From positions 1 to 32,560 of the forward strand of contig CALFUF010000060.1 in NCBI GenBank assembly GCA_937916405.1: a stretch of DNA of 32,560 nucleotides, given 5' to 3'. The stretch comes from an uncultured Prevotella sp. (GTDB lineage Bacteria; Bacteroidota; Bacteroidia; Bacteroidales; Bacteroidaceae). The notes beneath the pieces are model-generated. The model searched no databases. It was not told the DNA's origin and saw nothing but the letters and a program-made list of their open reading frames with translations. This document shows positions 1 through 6,203 of this stretch, one piece after another. The translations under genes were made by a program, and so were the position numbers. Position 1 is the first letter of the stretch; each line of letters starts with the position of its first letter.

Positions 1-223
1 TCTTATAAGAGAACCTACTATGGGGGCTTGAGGGAGCGACCTTCACCGAGGAGCCAAGGCAATAAAGCAATTGTCGGAAGAGACAAGAAGAGTCAGGATG
101 TGACAAGAAAAGTCAGGATGTGTAAGGATGTGTAAGGATGTTCATAGTAACTCTTTCGGATTGTCGTATCTTTGCAACGGTTTCCTCACGACAAACTAAC
201 GCCTTCCTACGCATGGACCAGGA
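1..223. repeat. Dispersed intergenic repeat, copy 1
   Basis: This non-coding stretch shares blocks, in reverse orientation, with 23314-23515. Positions 180-223 match the reverse complement of 23314-23357 at 39 of 44 bases. Positions 35-56 match the reverse complement of 23444-23465 at all 22 bases. Positions 1-25 resemble the reverse complement of the hairpin arm near 23479-23498. The sequence between the blocks differs between copies. The window starts inside the element, so its left end is missing. No ORF here looks real. A TATCTTTG box lies at 167-174 on the + strand, without a clear -33 element. Confidence 0.7.
82..141. repeat. Short tandem repeats (2 x 20 bp, then 2 x 10 bp)
   Basis: Positions 82-101 and 102-121 are the same 20-mer with one mismatch (gacaagaagagtcaggatgt type). 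They are followed by two perfect copies of gtaaggatgt at 122-131 and 132-141. The array sits inside repeat copy 1 and is absent from the partner copy at 23.3 kb. Confidence 0.75.
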
Positions 224-290
224 CAAAAGGGAATCAAAGGAATACCCCACCAAACTACGTTCTTTGACATTATGTTACAATTACATATAA

Positions 291-326
291 AAACGACTGG
301 CAAAGTCGTTGCTCTGCCAGTCGTTT
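291..326 (-). terminator. Intrinsic terminator closing the leftward accessory block
   Basis: Perfect 12-bp arms (291-302 aaacgactggca and 315-326) enclose a 12-nt loop. Read on the minus strand, the stem runs into TTTTTATAT, which is a better U-tract than the one on the plus strand. It lies just past the broken gene at 381-806, so it most likely ends transcripts from the esterase/broken-gene side. Confidence 0.7.
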
Positions 327-380
327 GATTGTCTTAAATGTGGATCGGGCAGATTCTCCACAATTCAAAAGGCTCAGTCC

Positions 381-806
381 CTACGACATTTCATTAAGCG
401 CTATCGCGACTTCATCTGGCAAAAGGACACCAGAACGTCCCTTAACCCAATCAAAGGAAGGAATGGTCTCTTGCAGTTTCTCTAGCGAAACCAATGGTTC
501 GTCATCAGGGGTATCAGGACCAAAACAAATCATGTCCACATACATCTTGCGTTTGTTAGATCCTGCCAGTATACGGGAAAGAGAGTCGCAGGAAAACTAT
601 CTTCTACAATCTATGGTTTTTCGCCTGTGAGTGATTCTTCGGTTTGTTTAAAGTCAGAGACAATCGCCTCAAGCATTGGGTTACAGTTCTCGACAATAAT
701 CGCGGCATAGAAGCCCTGTCACTCAACAGTGGCATTGGCAGTTTTTAATGTAAAACGCTCTGGGTTGGCAAAGTCTTCATACCATCTGATAAACAGCCGA
801 TTGCAT
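381..806 (-). pseudogene. Broken gene of unknown family, coupled to the esterase
   Basis: The minus strand here reads as good protein broken by lesions. One frame (about 803 to 611) gives stretches such as WYEDFANPERFTLK and QGFYAAIIVENCNPMLEAI, but is cut by TGA at 719-721 and TAG at 611-613. A second frame then gives SNKRKMYVDMICFGPDTP and ends with TAG at 381-383. A third lesion is needed near the start: an ATG at 806 overlaps the esterase stop (TAATG) but opens a frame that closes after nine codons unless shifted. The TAATG junction suggests an intact ancestor was co-translated with the esterase. I do not recognise the family. Three or more lesions within about 425 bases make sequencing error unlikely, though it is not excluded. 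Confidence 0.65.
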
Positions 807-2005
807 TATTCCTCTCCCGTCCAGGGAATCATGTCCCACAAACGATACACGCGGTTAGTATGCTTAGCATCGTGTATAATGAGGTTACCCGGTTCGGCAT
901 TGACGATGTTTGCCCCATGTTCCCAATCGCCACGGGTAAACTTGAAATAGGCGGGTAAATGAAGTTGAAGCACAATGCTGCAGGTGCTGTCGTTGACTTG
1001 TTCCATTTTGATTCCCTTGGGATTCCAATTGGCCATCGCCTCTTGATTGCCCGTTATATACACGTCGCCTTTCATGTCTTTGCATTGCAGTTCGATGTGA
1101 GCAGGATACATCTCTTTGCTCATGTGCTGCTGAAGGAACGACGTACTGAATTGAAGATACTCATTCATAGCCTCCATGAGGCTGGGCAGATAACTCGGAT
1201 TGTGTTCGTATTCCGGGAATTGCTGTACCGACACAATGGTATTAGCAGGGAAATGCGACCTGTCGCTAAGGAATGTGCTAACCCGTTGCCAACCCTTTTG
1301 CCAGCTTTTATCCCAAGTTGTGGCTTCTTTTCCCATAGAAGTGTAGATAAATCGTGGCTCTTGATGGCCCATCCAATGGTACTGCTCCAAATCACAGGCT
1401 AATCTGTATTCATCGTAGCAGTAGTTTGGCGACATGGCGATATAGTCGTCAAACAAGTTATCGGAAATCATGCAGTCGAGCACAAACGATGCGCTCAGCG
1501 AGTGACCGATGCCGATGTTGCGCCCTGACGTACGATAGTGGGTTGCCATGTATGGCATCAGTTCGTGTTTCAAGAACTTCTTAAGGTCGGCAGAGTGACC
1601 ATAGGCTCGTTCGTCACTGAACAGCCCCCGACTACTCTCGGCATTCTTTACGTGGATGGGCATGGGCAGGTAGTCGGCATTCCGAAGGTAACCTATCTGA
1701 GACGTTATCAAGTTCGGCGAGCAGATGCCAACGATGATAAAGTGCTTGCGCTCGTCAAGAGGAAGAAGGTCGGTCAGGCAGTGCACCAAGTCAAACTTTG
1801 CGCGGTCTTGCGAGTCAAATACATAGATGACATCATAGTAAGTCTGGTCAAACTCTTGATAGCCAATGGGCGTGTAGATGAGCACTTGTCGCTCAAAGCT
1901 GAAATACTCGGACTGAATCGAGAATTCCTTTACGCTCGCAAGTTGGGCATTCGCTCCTAACGATATGAGGGCGAGCAGTGCGGTGATGATGGATTTCTTG
2001 TTCAT
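806..2005 (-). CDS. Secreted alpha/beta-hydrolase esterase with a C-terminal starch-binding-like domain
   Basis: A predicted exported 399-aa hydrolase. Residues 1-20 form a signal peptide ending ANA-Q. The body resembles the Fes/IroE/esterase-D group: DVIYVFDS near 58-65, nucleophile elbow GIGHSLS with Ser169, and a candidate catalytic His268 in YEHNPSY. The elbow ends in Ser where the usual GxSxG has Gly. Residues of about 300-395 look like a CBM20-type fold (ITGNQEAMANWNP, then KFTRGDWE), suggesting sugar or polymer binding. The frame stays open upstream to 2110, but the ATG at 2005 gives the signal peptide and was chosen. It lies downstream of the LuxR-type gene, with 153 bp and two operator-like dyads between them. 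The substrate cannot be read from the sequence; a cell-surface or dietary ester is plausible. Confidence 0.8.
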   Translation of the reverse strand: MNKKSIITALLALISLGANAQLASVKEFSIQSEYFSFERQVLIYTPIGYQEFDQTYYDVIYVFDSQDRAKFDLVHCLTDLLPLDERKHFIIVGICSPNLITSQIGYLRNADYLPMPIHVKNAESSRGLFSDERAYGHSADLKKFLKHELMPYMATHYRTSGRNIGIGHSLSASFVLDCMISDNLFDDYIAMSPNYCYDEYRLACDLEQYHWMGHQEPRFIYTSMGKEATTWDKSWQKGWQRVSTFLSDRSHFPANTIVSVQQFPEYEHNPSYLPSLMEAMNEYLQFSTSFLQQHMSKEMYPAHIELQCKDMKGDVYITGNQEAMANWNPKGIKMEQVNDSTCSIVLQLHLPAYFKFTRGDWEHGANIVNAEPGNLIIHDAKHTNRVYRLWDMIPWTGEE

Positions 2006-2064
2006 ATTCTTTGTTTTTATACGATTTTTGCTGCAAAATAAATGAAACAGCCAAACAAATCCAC

Positions 2065-2117
2065 TACCCAAATGGGTAATTCTGCATCGTGGTGATGAAA
2101 AATTACCCATTTGGGTA
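2065..2117. promoter_or_regulatory. Paired operator-like dyads upstream of the esterase
   Basis: Two near-palindromes, tacccaaatgggta at 2065-2078 and tacccatttgggta at 2104-2117, are exact reverse complements of each other. Their centres are 39 bp apart. Including flanks they form a 17-bp perfect inverted repeat (2065-2081 and 2101-2117) with a 19-bp spacer. Each half has the form ACCCA-WW-TGGGT, as expected for a dimeric regulator, and the adjacent PAS-LuxR protein is the obvious candidate. The structure could also fold in RNA as a hairpin ending the LuxR transcript, but no U-tract follows. No canonical TAnnTTTG promoter was found between the dyads and the esterase. Confidence 0.6.
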
Positions 2118-2158
2118 ACAAAAGATGTTAAAATCAGGGTGTTGCGGGGACGTGAGGC

Positions 2159-2914
2159 TTACAAAAGGCCGTAGTTAGTGGCAAAGGCGATGGCCTCGGT
2201 GATGTTGGCGACGTCGAGTTTCTCGAAAAGTTGGCGGCGGTAGAACTTCACCGTGTCGAACGAGCGGCAGATGTGGTCGCTGATTTCCTTCATGGTGTAG
2301 CCCTGTGCCGAAAGAGTAAGCACTTGTTTCTCCTCAACGGTGAGCGTGATGCCCTCGCAGGAGTGCCAACGGTGGGCGGTGAGCGAATACTGGCGGTAGC
2401 CGCTCTGCCCCAAGATGCGGAAACGGATCTGTCCGGCCTCCTTGTGCGGCGAGAGCGAGACGGTGCAGAGGGTGAGCCATGCACGGCCATCGGCAGTGAG
2501 CACAAGGGGCGTAATCTTGTGGTTGATGAGCAGCGGACGGTCTGAGGTGAGGATGTGGAAGTCGTAGGACATCACGCAGCGTTGGCGGTCTGCCACGGAC
2601 ACGTCGTCGAAGGCACGGAAGCCAGCACGGTTCAGTTCGGTGAGCATCGGCTGTTCGTCGGCAGGCACGTTGTTGATGTAGAAGCCGTAGCCCATTTGTC
2701 GTACATCCTCGGCGGTGTGGCCGCAGAGGAAGAGCGGATTGTCCGACACATAGAGGAAGTTCTTGCGGAAGTAGTCGATGATGTAGATGCTCTGGTAGGT
2801 GGACTGCGCAAAAGCCTGTGCCGCCTCGATGTAAGGCTGCGCCCACTGGTAGTCGGCCTCGGTGATACCCTCCACGCGGTTCGTTTCAAAGAAGAATTCG
2901 TCTATAATAGTCAT
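2159..2914 (-). CDS. PAS-LuxR family transcriptional regulator
   Basis: A 251-aa putative DNA-binding regulator. The N-terminal part (about 35-95) looks like a PAS fold: IYIIDYFRKNFLYVSDNP, then GHTAEDVRQMGYGFY. The last 60 residues form a LuxR/GerE helix-turn-helix: LTVEEKQVLTLSAQGYTMKE, the recognition part SFDTVKFYRRQLFEKL, and NITEAIAFA. There is no receiver domain, so it probably senses a ligand or state through PAS rather than phosphorylation. ATG at 2914 is chosen over an upstream TTG (2920) because GGAAGGA lies about 7 nt before it. It follows the ART-like gene by 23 bp and precedes the esterase. Its codons look visibly more G/C-rich than the ART-like gene, hinting at separate origins. 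Confidence 0.85.
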   Translation of the reverse strand: MTIIDEFFFETNRVEGITEADYQWAQPYIEAAQAFAQSTYQSIYIIDYFRKNFLYVSDNPLFLCGHTAEDVRQMGYGFYINNVPADEQPMLTELNRAGFRAFDDVSVADRQRCVMSYDFHILTSDRPLLINHKITPLVLTADGRAWLTLCTVSLSPHKEAGQIRFRILGQSGYRQYSLTAHRWHSCEGITLTVEEKQVLTLSAQGYTMKEISDHICRSFDTVKFYRRQLFEKLDVANITEAIAFATNYGLL

Positions 2915-2937
2915 TTGCAAATCCTTCCGCTTTTTTC

Positions 2938-3558
2938 TTATGGATTGGGATATGCTTTATCAATATCTCTTGGGAGGAAATAGCCCTTGATGCAGTTTGG
3001 ATTGCAGACACATATCTGAATATGGTTCTTCTCGGCGAAGCCTGCGTTGGGGTACAATGGCTTCCCTTCCCAAAACACGCCTTTCACAGAATCATATGGA
3101 CGCTTATTGGCAAGCTTGTTTATCTTATGCATCGTCTCAATCACAGCGCAATCCAACTTGCGGAGCAACAAGTCCGTAGAGTTGCCTAAGTTCATATTCT
3201 GTGGCATCGGCATCCCCGTTTCATTACACATTGCAACCAAGGTTTCATAGCCTTTTTTCAATTCTTCCAGACATAATGAGTCTGTCAAATCCAAGCAATA
3301 GCCCAAATCAATAATGGCACCAATCACGGCAGGTGTCTTAACGGATGAATTTTTACGTTTTACCAGTTCCTCTGCCCATTGCAGTGCTCTTGCCTCATTA
3401 TTCTCCCAAAAGTAGATGCCATTTCCAAGCCAGTCGTAATCATTAGTGCTGGCGAGAAGTTTTTCCTCGCCAGCAACTACTTTATCCACCACAGACTGGT
3501 CGCAACCGTGAAAACCGATTACTAAATTCGACCGTCTTGAATACAATGTTTCGTTCAT
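2938..3558 (-). CDS. ADP-ribosyltransferase-like protein, candidate toxin
   Basis: A 206-aa protein with no signal peptide. It has the layout of an ART/PARP-like fold: GFHG with His17, then DYDWLGNGIYFWE with Tyr49 followed by RALQWAEE, and late KNHIQICV with Glu176 and Gln181 as possible third catalytic residues. This would be an H-Y-(E/Q) type centre; it recalls the DUF3990 group, but it is not a clear member. The start overlaps the stop of a 47-aa ORF (ATGA), the classic layout of a small antitoxin followed by a toxin. A LuxR-type gene follows after 23 bp. NAD-dependent modification of a host or phage target is inference from motif order only. Confidence 0.6.
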   Translation of the reverse strand: MNETLYSRRSNLVIGFHGCDQSVVDKVVAGEEKLLASTNDYDWLGNGIYFWENNEARALQWAEELVKRKNSSVKTPAVIGAIIDLGYCLDLTDSLCLEELKKGYETLVAMCNETGMPMPQNMNLGNSTDLLLRKLDCAVIETMHKINKLANKRPYDSVKGVFWEGKPLYPNAGFAEKNHIQICVCNPNCIKGYFLPRDIDKAYPNP

Positions 3559-3698
3559 CGGTACATCGGTGCTAAATTACCTGTCGCATCCATAATTCCC
3601 GCTTCTTGCAGGAATGCGGTAGCCTTTTCCTTGGAGGATGTGATTTCTTTTATCACGGCCTCCAATCGTTCTCTTCTGTTGTGCTCAAACTCTGGCAT
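3555..3698 (-). CDS. 47-aa protein, candidate antitoxin partner of the ART-like gene
   Basis: A short ORF starting at ATG 3698, with GAGGTG just upstream as a ribosome-binding site. It ends in a TGA that overlaps the next gene's ATG. The protein is charged and likely helical at first (EFEHNRRERLEAVIKEITSS). It ends GIMDATGNLAPMYR, a tail type I recall from small ORFs next to toxin-like genes. It has no membrane segment or signal peptide. A promoter with ideal spacing lies 41 bp upstream. The promoter, ribosome site and stop-start overlap argue that it is translated; an antitoxin role is inferred from position. Confidence 0.65.
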   Translation of the reverse strand: MPEFEHNRRERLEAVIKEITSSKEKATAFLQEAGIMDATGNLAPMYR

Positions 3699-3738
3699 AA
3701 TCACCTCACTTTCTTTATTGGTATTCTTTTTCTTGGTG

Positions 3739-3768
3739 CAAAATTACAATAAATTCCTGAAATAACAA
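3739..3768 (-). promoter_or_regulatory. Promoter of the ART-like module
   Basis: On the minus strand: TTG (3766-3768), 19 nt, TAATTTTG (3739-3746). This fits the Bacteroidota primary-sigma consensus exactly. The expected start near 3732 leaves a leader of about 34 nt before the 47-aa ORF. Confidence 0.8.
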
Positions 3769-3800
3769 TGCTTTTGTGCAAAAAACTATGAAATATTTGC

Positions 3801-3844
3801 GTTTAGTACGTCCCATTGCTATATATATGCAATACGAACTAAAC
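3801..3844 (-). promoter_or_regulatory. Strong hairpin in the distal leader of the ART-like module
   Basis: Arms 3801-3819 (gtttagtacgtcccattgc) and 3829-3844 (gcaatacgaactaaac) pair with one mismatch and one 3-nt bulge around a tatatatat loop. The hairpin lies between the distal promoter (3883-3913) and the proximal one (3739-3768). It would be transcribed from the distal promoter and could act as an attenuator or part of a small RNA. Confidence 0.5.
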
Positions 3845-3882
3845 CTTTATAGATGTACTGTCTCATTATTATGTTAATGATG

Positions 3883-3913
3883 CAAAGATAAGAATTAATT
3901 CTTAATATTCAAA
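3883..3913 (-). promoter_or_regulatory. Second, distal promoter ahead of the ART-like module
   Basis: On the minus strand: TTTG (3910-3913), 19 nt, TATCTTTG (3883-3890). Expected start near 3876, about 180 nt before the 47-aa ORF. No convincing gene starts in between, only 15- and 33-codon ORFs, so it gives either a long structured leader or an independent small RNA. Confidence 0.65.
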
Positions 3914-4013
3914 GGATTAAAAGGAAAAAGTGAGTTCTCTTAACCTCATTCTTTGCAAGCAAAGCGACTTTGTCGATTAGCCGAACTACGTTCGCCCATT
4001 CCCGCTGATGCGC

Positions 4014-4127
4014 CTACCCGTTGCTTTTCCCGTAGCCTTTCAGAGGTTCTGTATTGTCTTTGTCAGTAAGAGAAATGATGAACATGGCGATTACAAGAAT
4101 GACAAACAGTTCAAAGGACAACTGCAT
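4014..4127 (-). CDS. Possible 37-aa single-pass membrane peptide
   Basis: ATG at 4127 to TAG at 4014-4016 encodes a peptide with a hydrophobic segment (FELFVILVIAMFIISL) followed by a charged tail. It begins 19 nt past the rpsA terminator hairpin and has no recognisable promoter or Shine-Dalgarno. It may be a real small membrane protein, the remnant of a longer gene, or chance. The rest of 3914-4145 shows no gene I can support. Confidence 0.25.
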   Translation of the reverse strand: MQLSFELFVILVIAMFIISLTDKDNTEPLKGYGKSNG

Positions 4128-4145
4128 GTGGATATGGAAAACAAG

Positions 4146-4175
4146 AGAGGGTGTGTCAAAATAGACACACCCTCT
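4146..4175 (-). terminator. rpsA intrinsic terminator
   Basis: Perfect 12-bp arms (4146-4157 agagggtgtgtc and 4164-4175) with a 6-nt loop, about 30 bp beyond the rpsA stop. On the minus strand a T-rich stretch (CTTGTTTTCC) follows. Confidence 0.8.
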
Positions 4176-4204
4176 TCTTTTCGTTTATTGGAAGGAGTAG
4201 GGGA

Positions 4205-5986
4205 TTACTCTCCCTTCTCCATCTGTGCCTTCAGATTAGCAAGAACGTCGAGGTCACCGAGTGTGGTGCTTGCAGCGACATTCTCGATCTTTGGAGCATC
4301 CTCCTTCTTGGTAGCACGTGCCTTCTTGGCTGCAGCCTTCTTCTCCTCACGCTGAGGATCCTCGAAGGTGCGGCTGTGAGACAGGATGATACGCTTAGAG
4401 TCCTTGTTGAACTCAATCACCTTGAAGGGCAGAACCTCACCCTGGGCAGCCTGTGTGCCATCCTCCTTCACGAGATGCTTTGGAGTGGCAAAGCCCTCAA
4501 CATCCTTATCGAGAGATACAACGGCACCCTTCTCGAGCAACTCGATGATCTTACCCTCGTGGATAGAACCAACGGTATACTTAGCCTCGAAGACATCCCA
4601 AGGATTGTCCTCCAACTGCTTGTGACCGAGAGAGAGACGACGGTTCTCCTTGTCAATGTCAAGAACGACAACATCAATCTCTGCACCCACCTGAGTGAAC
4701 TCAGAAGGATGCTTAACCTTCTTGGTCCAAGAGAGGTCGCTGATGTGAATCAGACCGTCAACACCCTCTTCCAACTCAACGAATACACCGAAGTTGGTGA
4801 AGTTGCGAACCTTAGCGGTGTGCTTGCTACCAACAGGATACTTAACCTCAATAGCCTCCCATGGGTCTTCCTTCAACTGTTTGATACCGAGAGACATCTT
4901 ACGCTCGTCACGGTCGAGGGTCAGGATGACAGCCTCTACATCGTCACCGACCTTCAGGAACTCCTGGGCGGAACGGAGGTGCTGGCTCCATGACATCTCT
5001 GATACGTGGATCAGACCCTCTACACCAGGCTGTATTTCAACGAATGCGCCGTAGTCAGCGATAACGACAACCTTACCATTCACGTGGTCACCTACCTTCA
5101 GGTCTGCGTCCAGTGCATCCCATGGATGTGGAGTGAGTTGCTTCAGACCAAGGGCGATGCGCTTCTTCTCGTCGTCAAAGTCGAGGATAACGACATTGAT
5201 CTTCTGGTCGAGTTCTACTACCTTGTGAGGATCGTCTACGCGACCCCATGAGAGATCGGTGATGTGGATGAGTCCGTCAACACCGCCGAGGTCAACGAAT
5301 ACACCATATGAAGTGATGTTCTTAACGGTACCCTCGAGGATCTGACCCTTCTCCAGTTTGCCGATAATTTCTTTCTTCTGTGCCTCCAACTCAGCCTCAA
5401 TGAGAGCCTTGTGAGAAACAACAACGTTGCGGAACTCCTGATTGATCTTTACAATCTTGAAGTCCATAGTGGTTCCTACGAACTGGTCGTAGTCGCGTAT
5501 GGGGTGAACGTCAATCTGGCTACCAGGCAGGAATGCCTCGATGCCGAATACGTCAACAATCATACCACCCTTCGTGCGGCACTTGATGTAACCCTGAACG
5601 ATTTCCTCATTGTCAAGAGCAGCGTTAACGCGATCCCAACTCTTGGAGAGGCGAGCCTTCTTGTGAGAGAGAACGAGTTGTCCCTTCTTGTCCTCGGCGT
5701 TCTCCACATACACCTCAACGGTGTCACCAACCTTCAGGTCGGGGTTGTAACGGAACTCAGAGGCGGGGATGATACCGTCGCTCTTGTAGCCGATATTAAC
5801 GACTACCTCTTTTTTGTCGACGCTGATGACTGTACCGTCGACAACCTGATGCTCGCTGACTTTGTTCAGCGTCTCATCATACGCCTTGTCAAGTTCTTCC
5901 TTGCTGACGTTTGCTGCCATGCCATTCTCAAACTCTTCCCAATTGAAGTTGTCCAATGGCTGGACGTTCTTTGTTAATTCTGACAT
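4205..5986 (-). CDS. rpsA: 30S ribosomal protein S1
   Basis: A 593-aa ribosomal S1 protein, which binds mRNA and helps the small subunit load it. Six S1 (OB-fold) repeats can be read, beginning near residues 50, 130, 215, 300, 387 and 474. The later ones carry the signature GVFVDLGGVDGLIHITDLSW and close variants. The last repeat (EGKIIELLEKGAVVSL) is more diverged, as is usual. A Lys/Ala-rich tail follows. Length fits S1 of this phylum. The start is ATG 5986, giving MSELTKNVQPLDNFNWEEFE. It has its own promoter, a structured leader and a terminator, so it is probably transcribed alone and may be autoregulated. Confidence 0.98.
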   Translation of the reverse strand: MSELTKNVQPLDNFNWEEFENGMAANVSKEELDKAYDETLNKVSEHQVVDGTVISVDKKEVVVNIGYKSDGIIPASEFRYNPDLKVGDTVEVYVENAEDKKGQLVLSHKKARLSKSWDRVNAALDNEEIVQGYIKCRTKGGMIVDVFGIEAFLPGSQIDVHPIRDYDQFVGTTMDFKIVKINQEFRNVVVSHKALIEAELEAQKKEIIGKLEKGQILEGTVKNITSYGVFVDLGGVDGLIHITDLSWGRVDDPHKVVELDQKINVVILDFDDEKKRIALGLKQLTPHPWDALDADLKVGDHVNGKVVVIADYGAFVEIQPGVEGLIHVSEMSWSQHLRSAQEFLKVGDDVEAVILTLDRDERKMSLGIKQLKEDPWEAIEVKYPVGSKHTAKVRNFTNFGVFVELEEGVDGLIHISDLSWTKKVKHPSEFTQVGAEIDVVVLDIDKENRRLSLGHKQLEDNPWDVFEAKYTVGSIHEGKIIELLEKGAVVSLDKDVEGFATPKHLVKEDGTQAAQGEVLPFKVIEFNKDSKRIILSHSRTFEDPQREEKKAAAKKARATKKEDAPKIENVAASTTLGDLDVLANLKAQMEKGE

Positions 5987-6125
5987 AAAAATTTTGTTGC
6001 CCCTCCTATAGGGTCAGGGCGTGGTCTGAACAGACGTTTACCAGACCGTGTTAATGGGTTAATAATGTATAGGTGTCAGCGCCTGTCCCGGCACCTATCG
6101 TCCCCTTTTGGGACATAAACGGCTG
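5987..6125 (-). promoter_or_regulatory. Structured rpsA 5' leader, possible autoregulatory site
   Basis: About 130 nt lie between the promoter and the rpsA ATG. On the minus strand they hold several potential stems: GTCCC/GGGAC, ATAGGTG/CACCTAT, and GGTCTG/CAGACC (with an inner TCTGTTCAGA). An AGGAGG then lies 15 nt before ATG. This is long and structured for a gene in a phylum that uses little Shine-Dalgarno pairing. S1 represses its own mRNA in E. coli; extending that here is inference. Confidence 0.5.
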
Positions 6126-6156
6126 CAAAATTACAAAAACTTTCGCTCATCACAAA
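6126..6156 (-). promoter_or_regulatory. rpsA promoter
   Basis: On the minus strand: TTTG (6153-6156), 19 nt, TAATTTTG (6126-6133). The -33 element falls inside the loop of the proS terminator. Confidence 0.8.
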
Positions 6157-6176
6157 ATGTTTTGAGCGAAAGTTTT
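6136..6176 (-). terminator. proS intrinsic terminator
   Basis: Perfect 14-bp arms (6136-6149 and 6163-6176) with a 13-nt loop. On the minus strand the stem ends in GTTTT and continues TGTAATTTTG, a usable U-tract. It lies 28 bp past the proS stop and overlaps the rpsA promoter. Confidence 0.75.
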
Positions 6177-6203
6177 CGTAAATCGTTGATTTTCCGTGCA
6201 ATA

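Noticed and set aside
325..630. 101-codon plus-strand open frame near the window start
   Set aside because: The opposite strand carries better protein sequence (the broken gene), and this frame shows no family features or promoter.
2231..2846. Several open frames overlapping the LuxR-type gene
   Set aside because: They result from its high G/C content; only the LuxR frame has domain motifs.
3700..3880. 15- and 33-codon ORFs in the leader of the ART-like module
   Set aside because: They lack ribosome sites and overlap the hairpin and proximal promoter; kept only as part of the leader.
4151..4993. Long plus-strand open frame (280 codons) opposite rpsA
   Set aside because: It mirrors the third-base pattern of rpsA, encodes no recognisable domain and has no promoter; rpsA fills the other strand fully.
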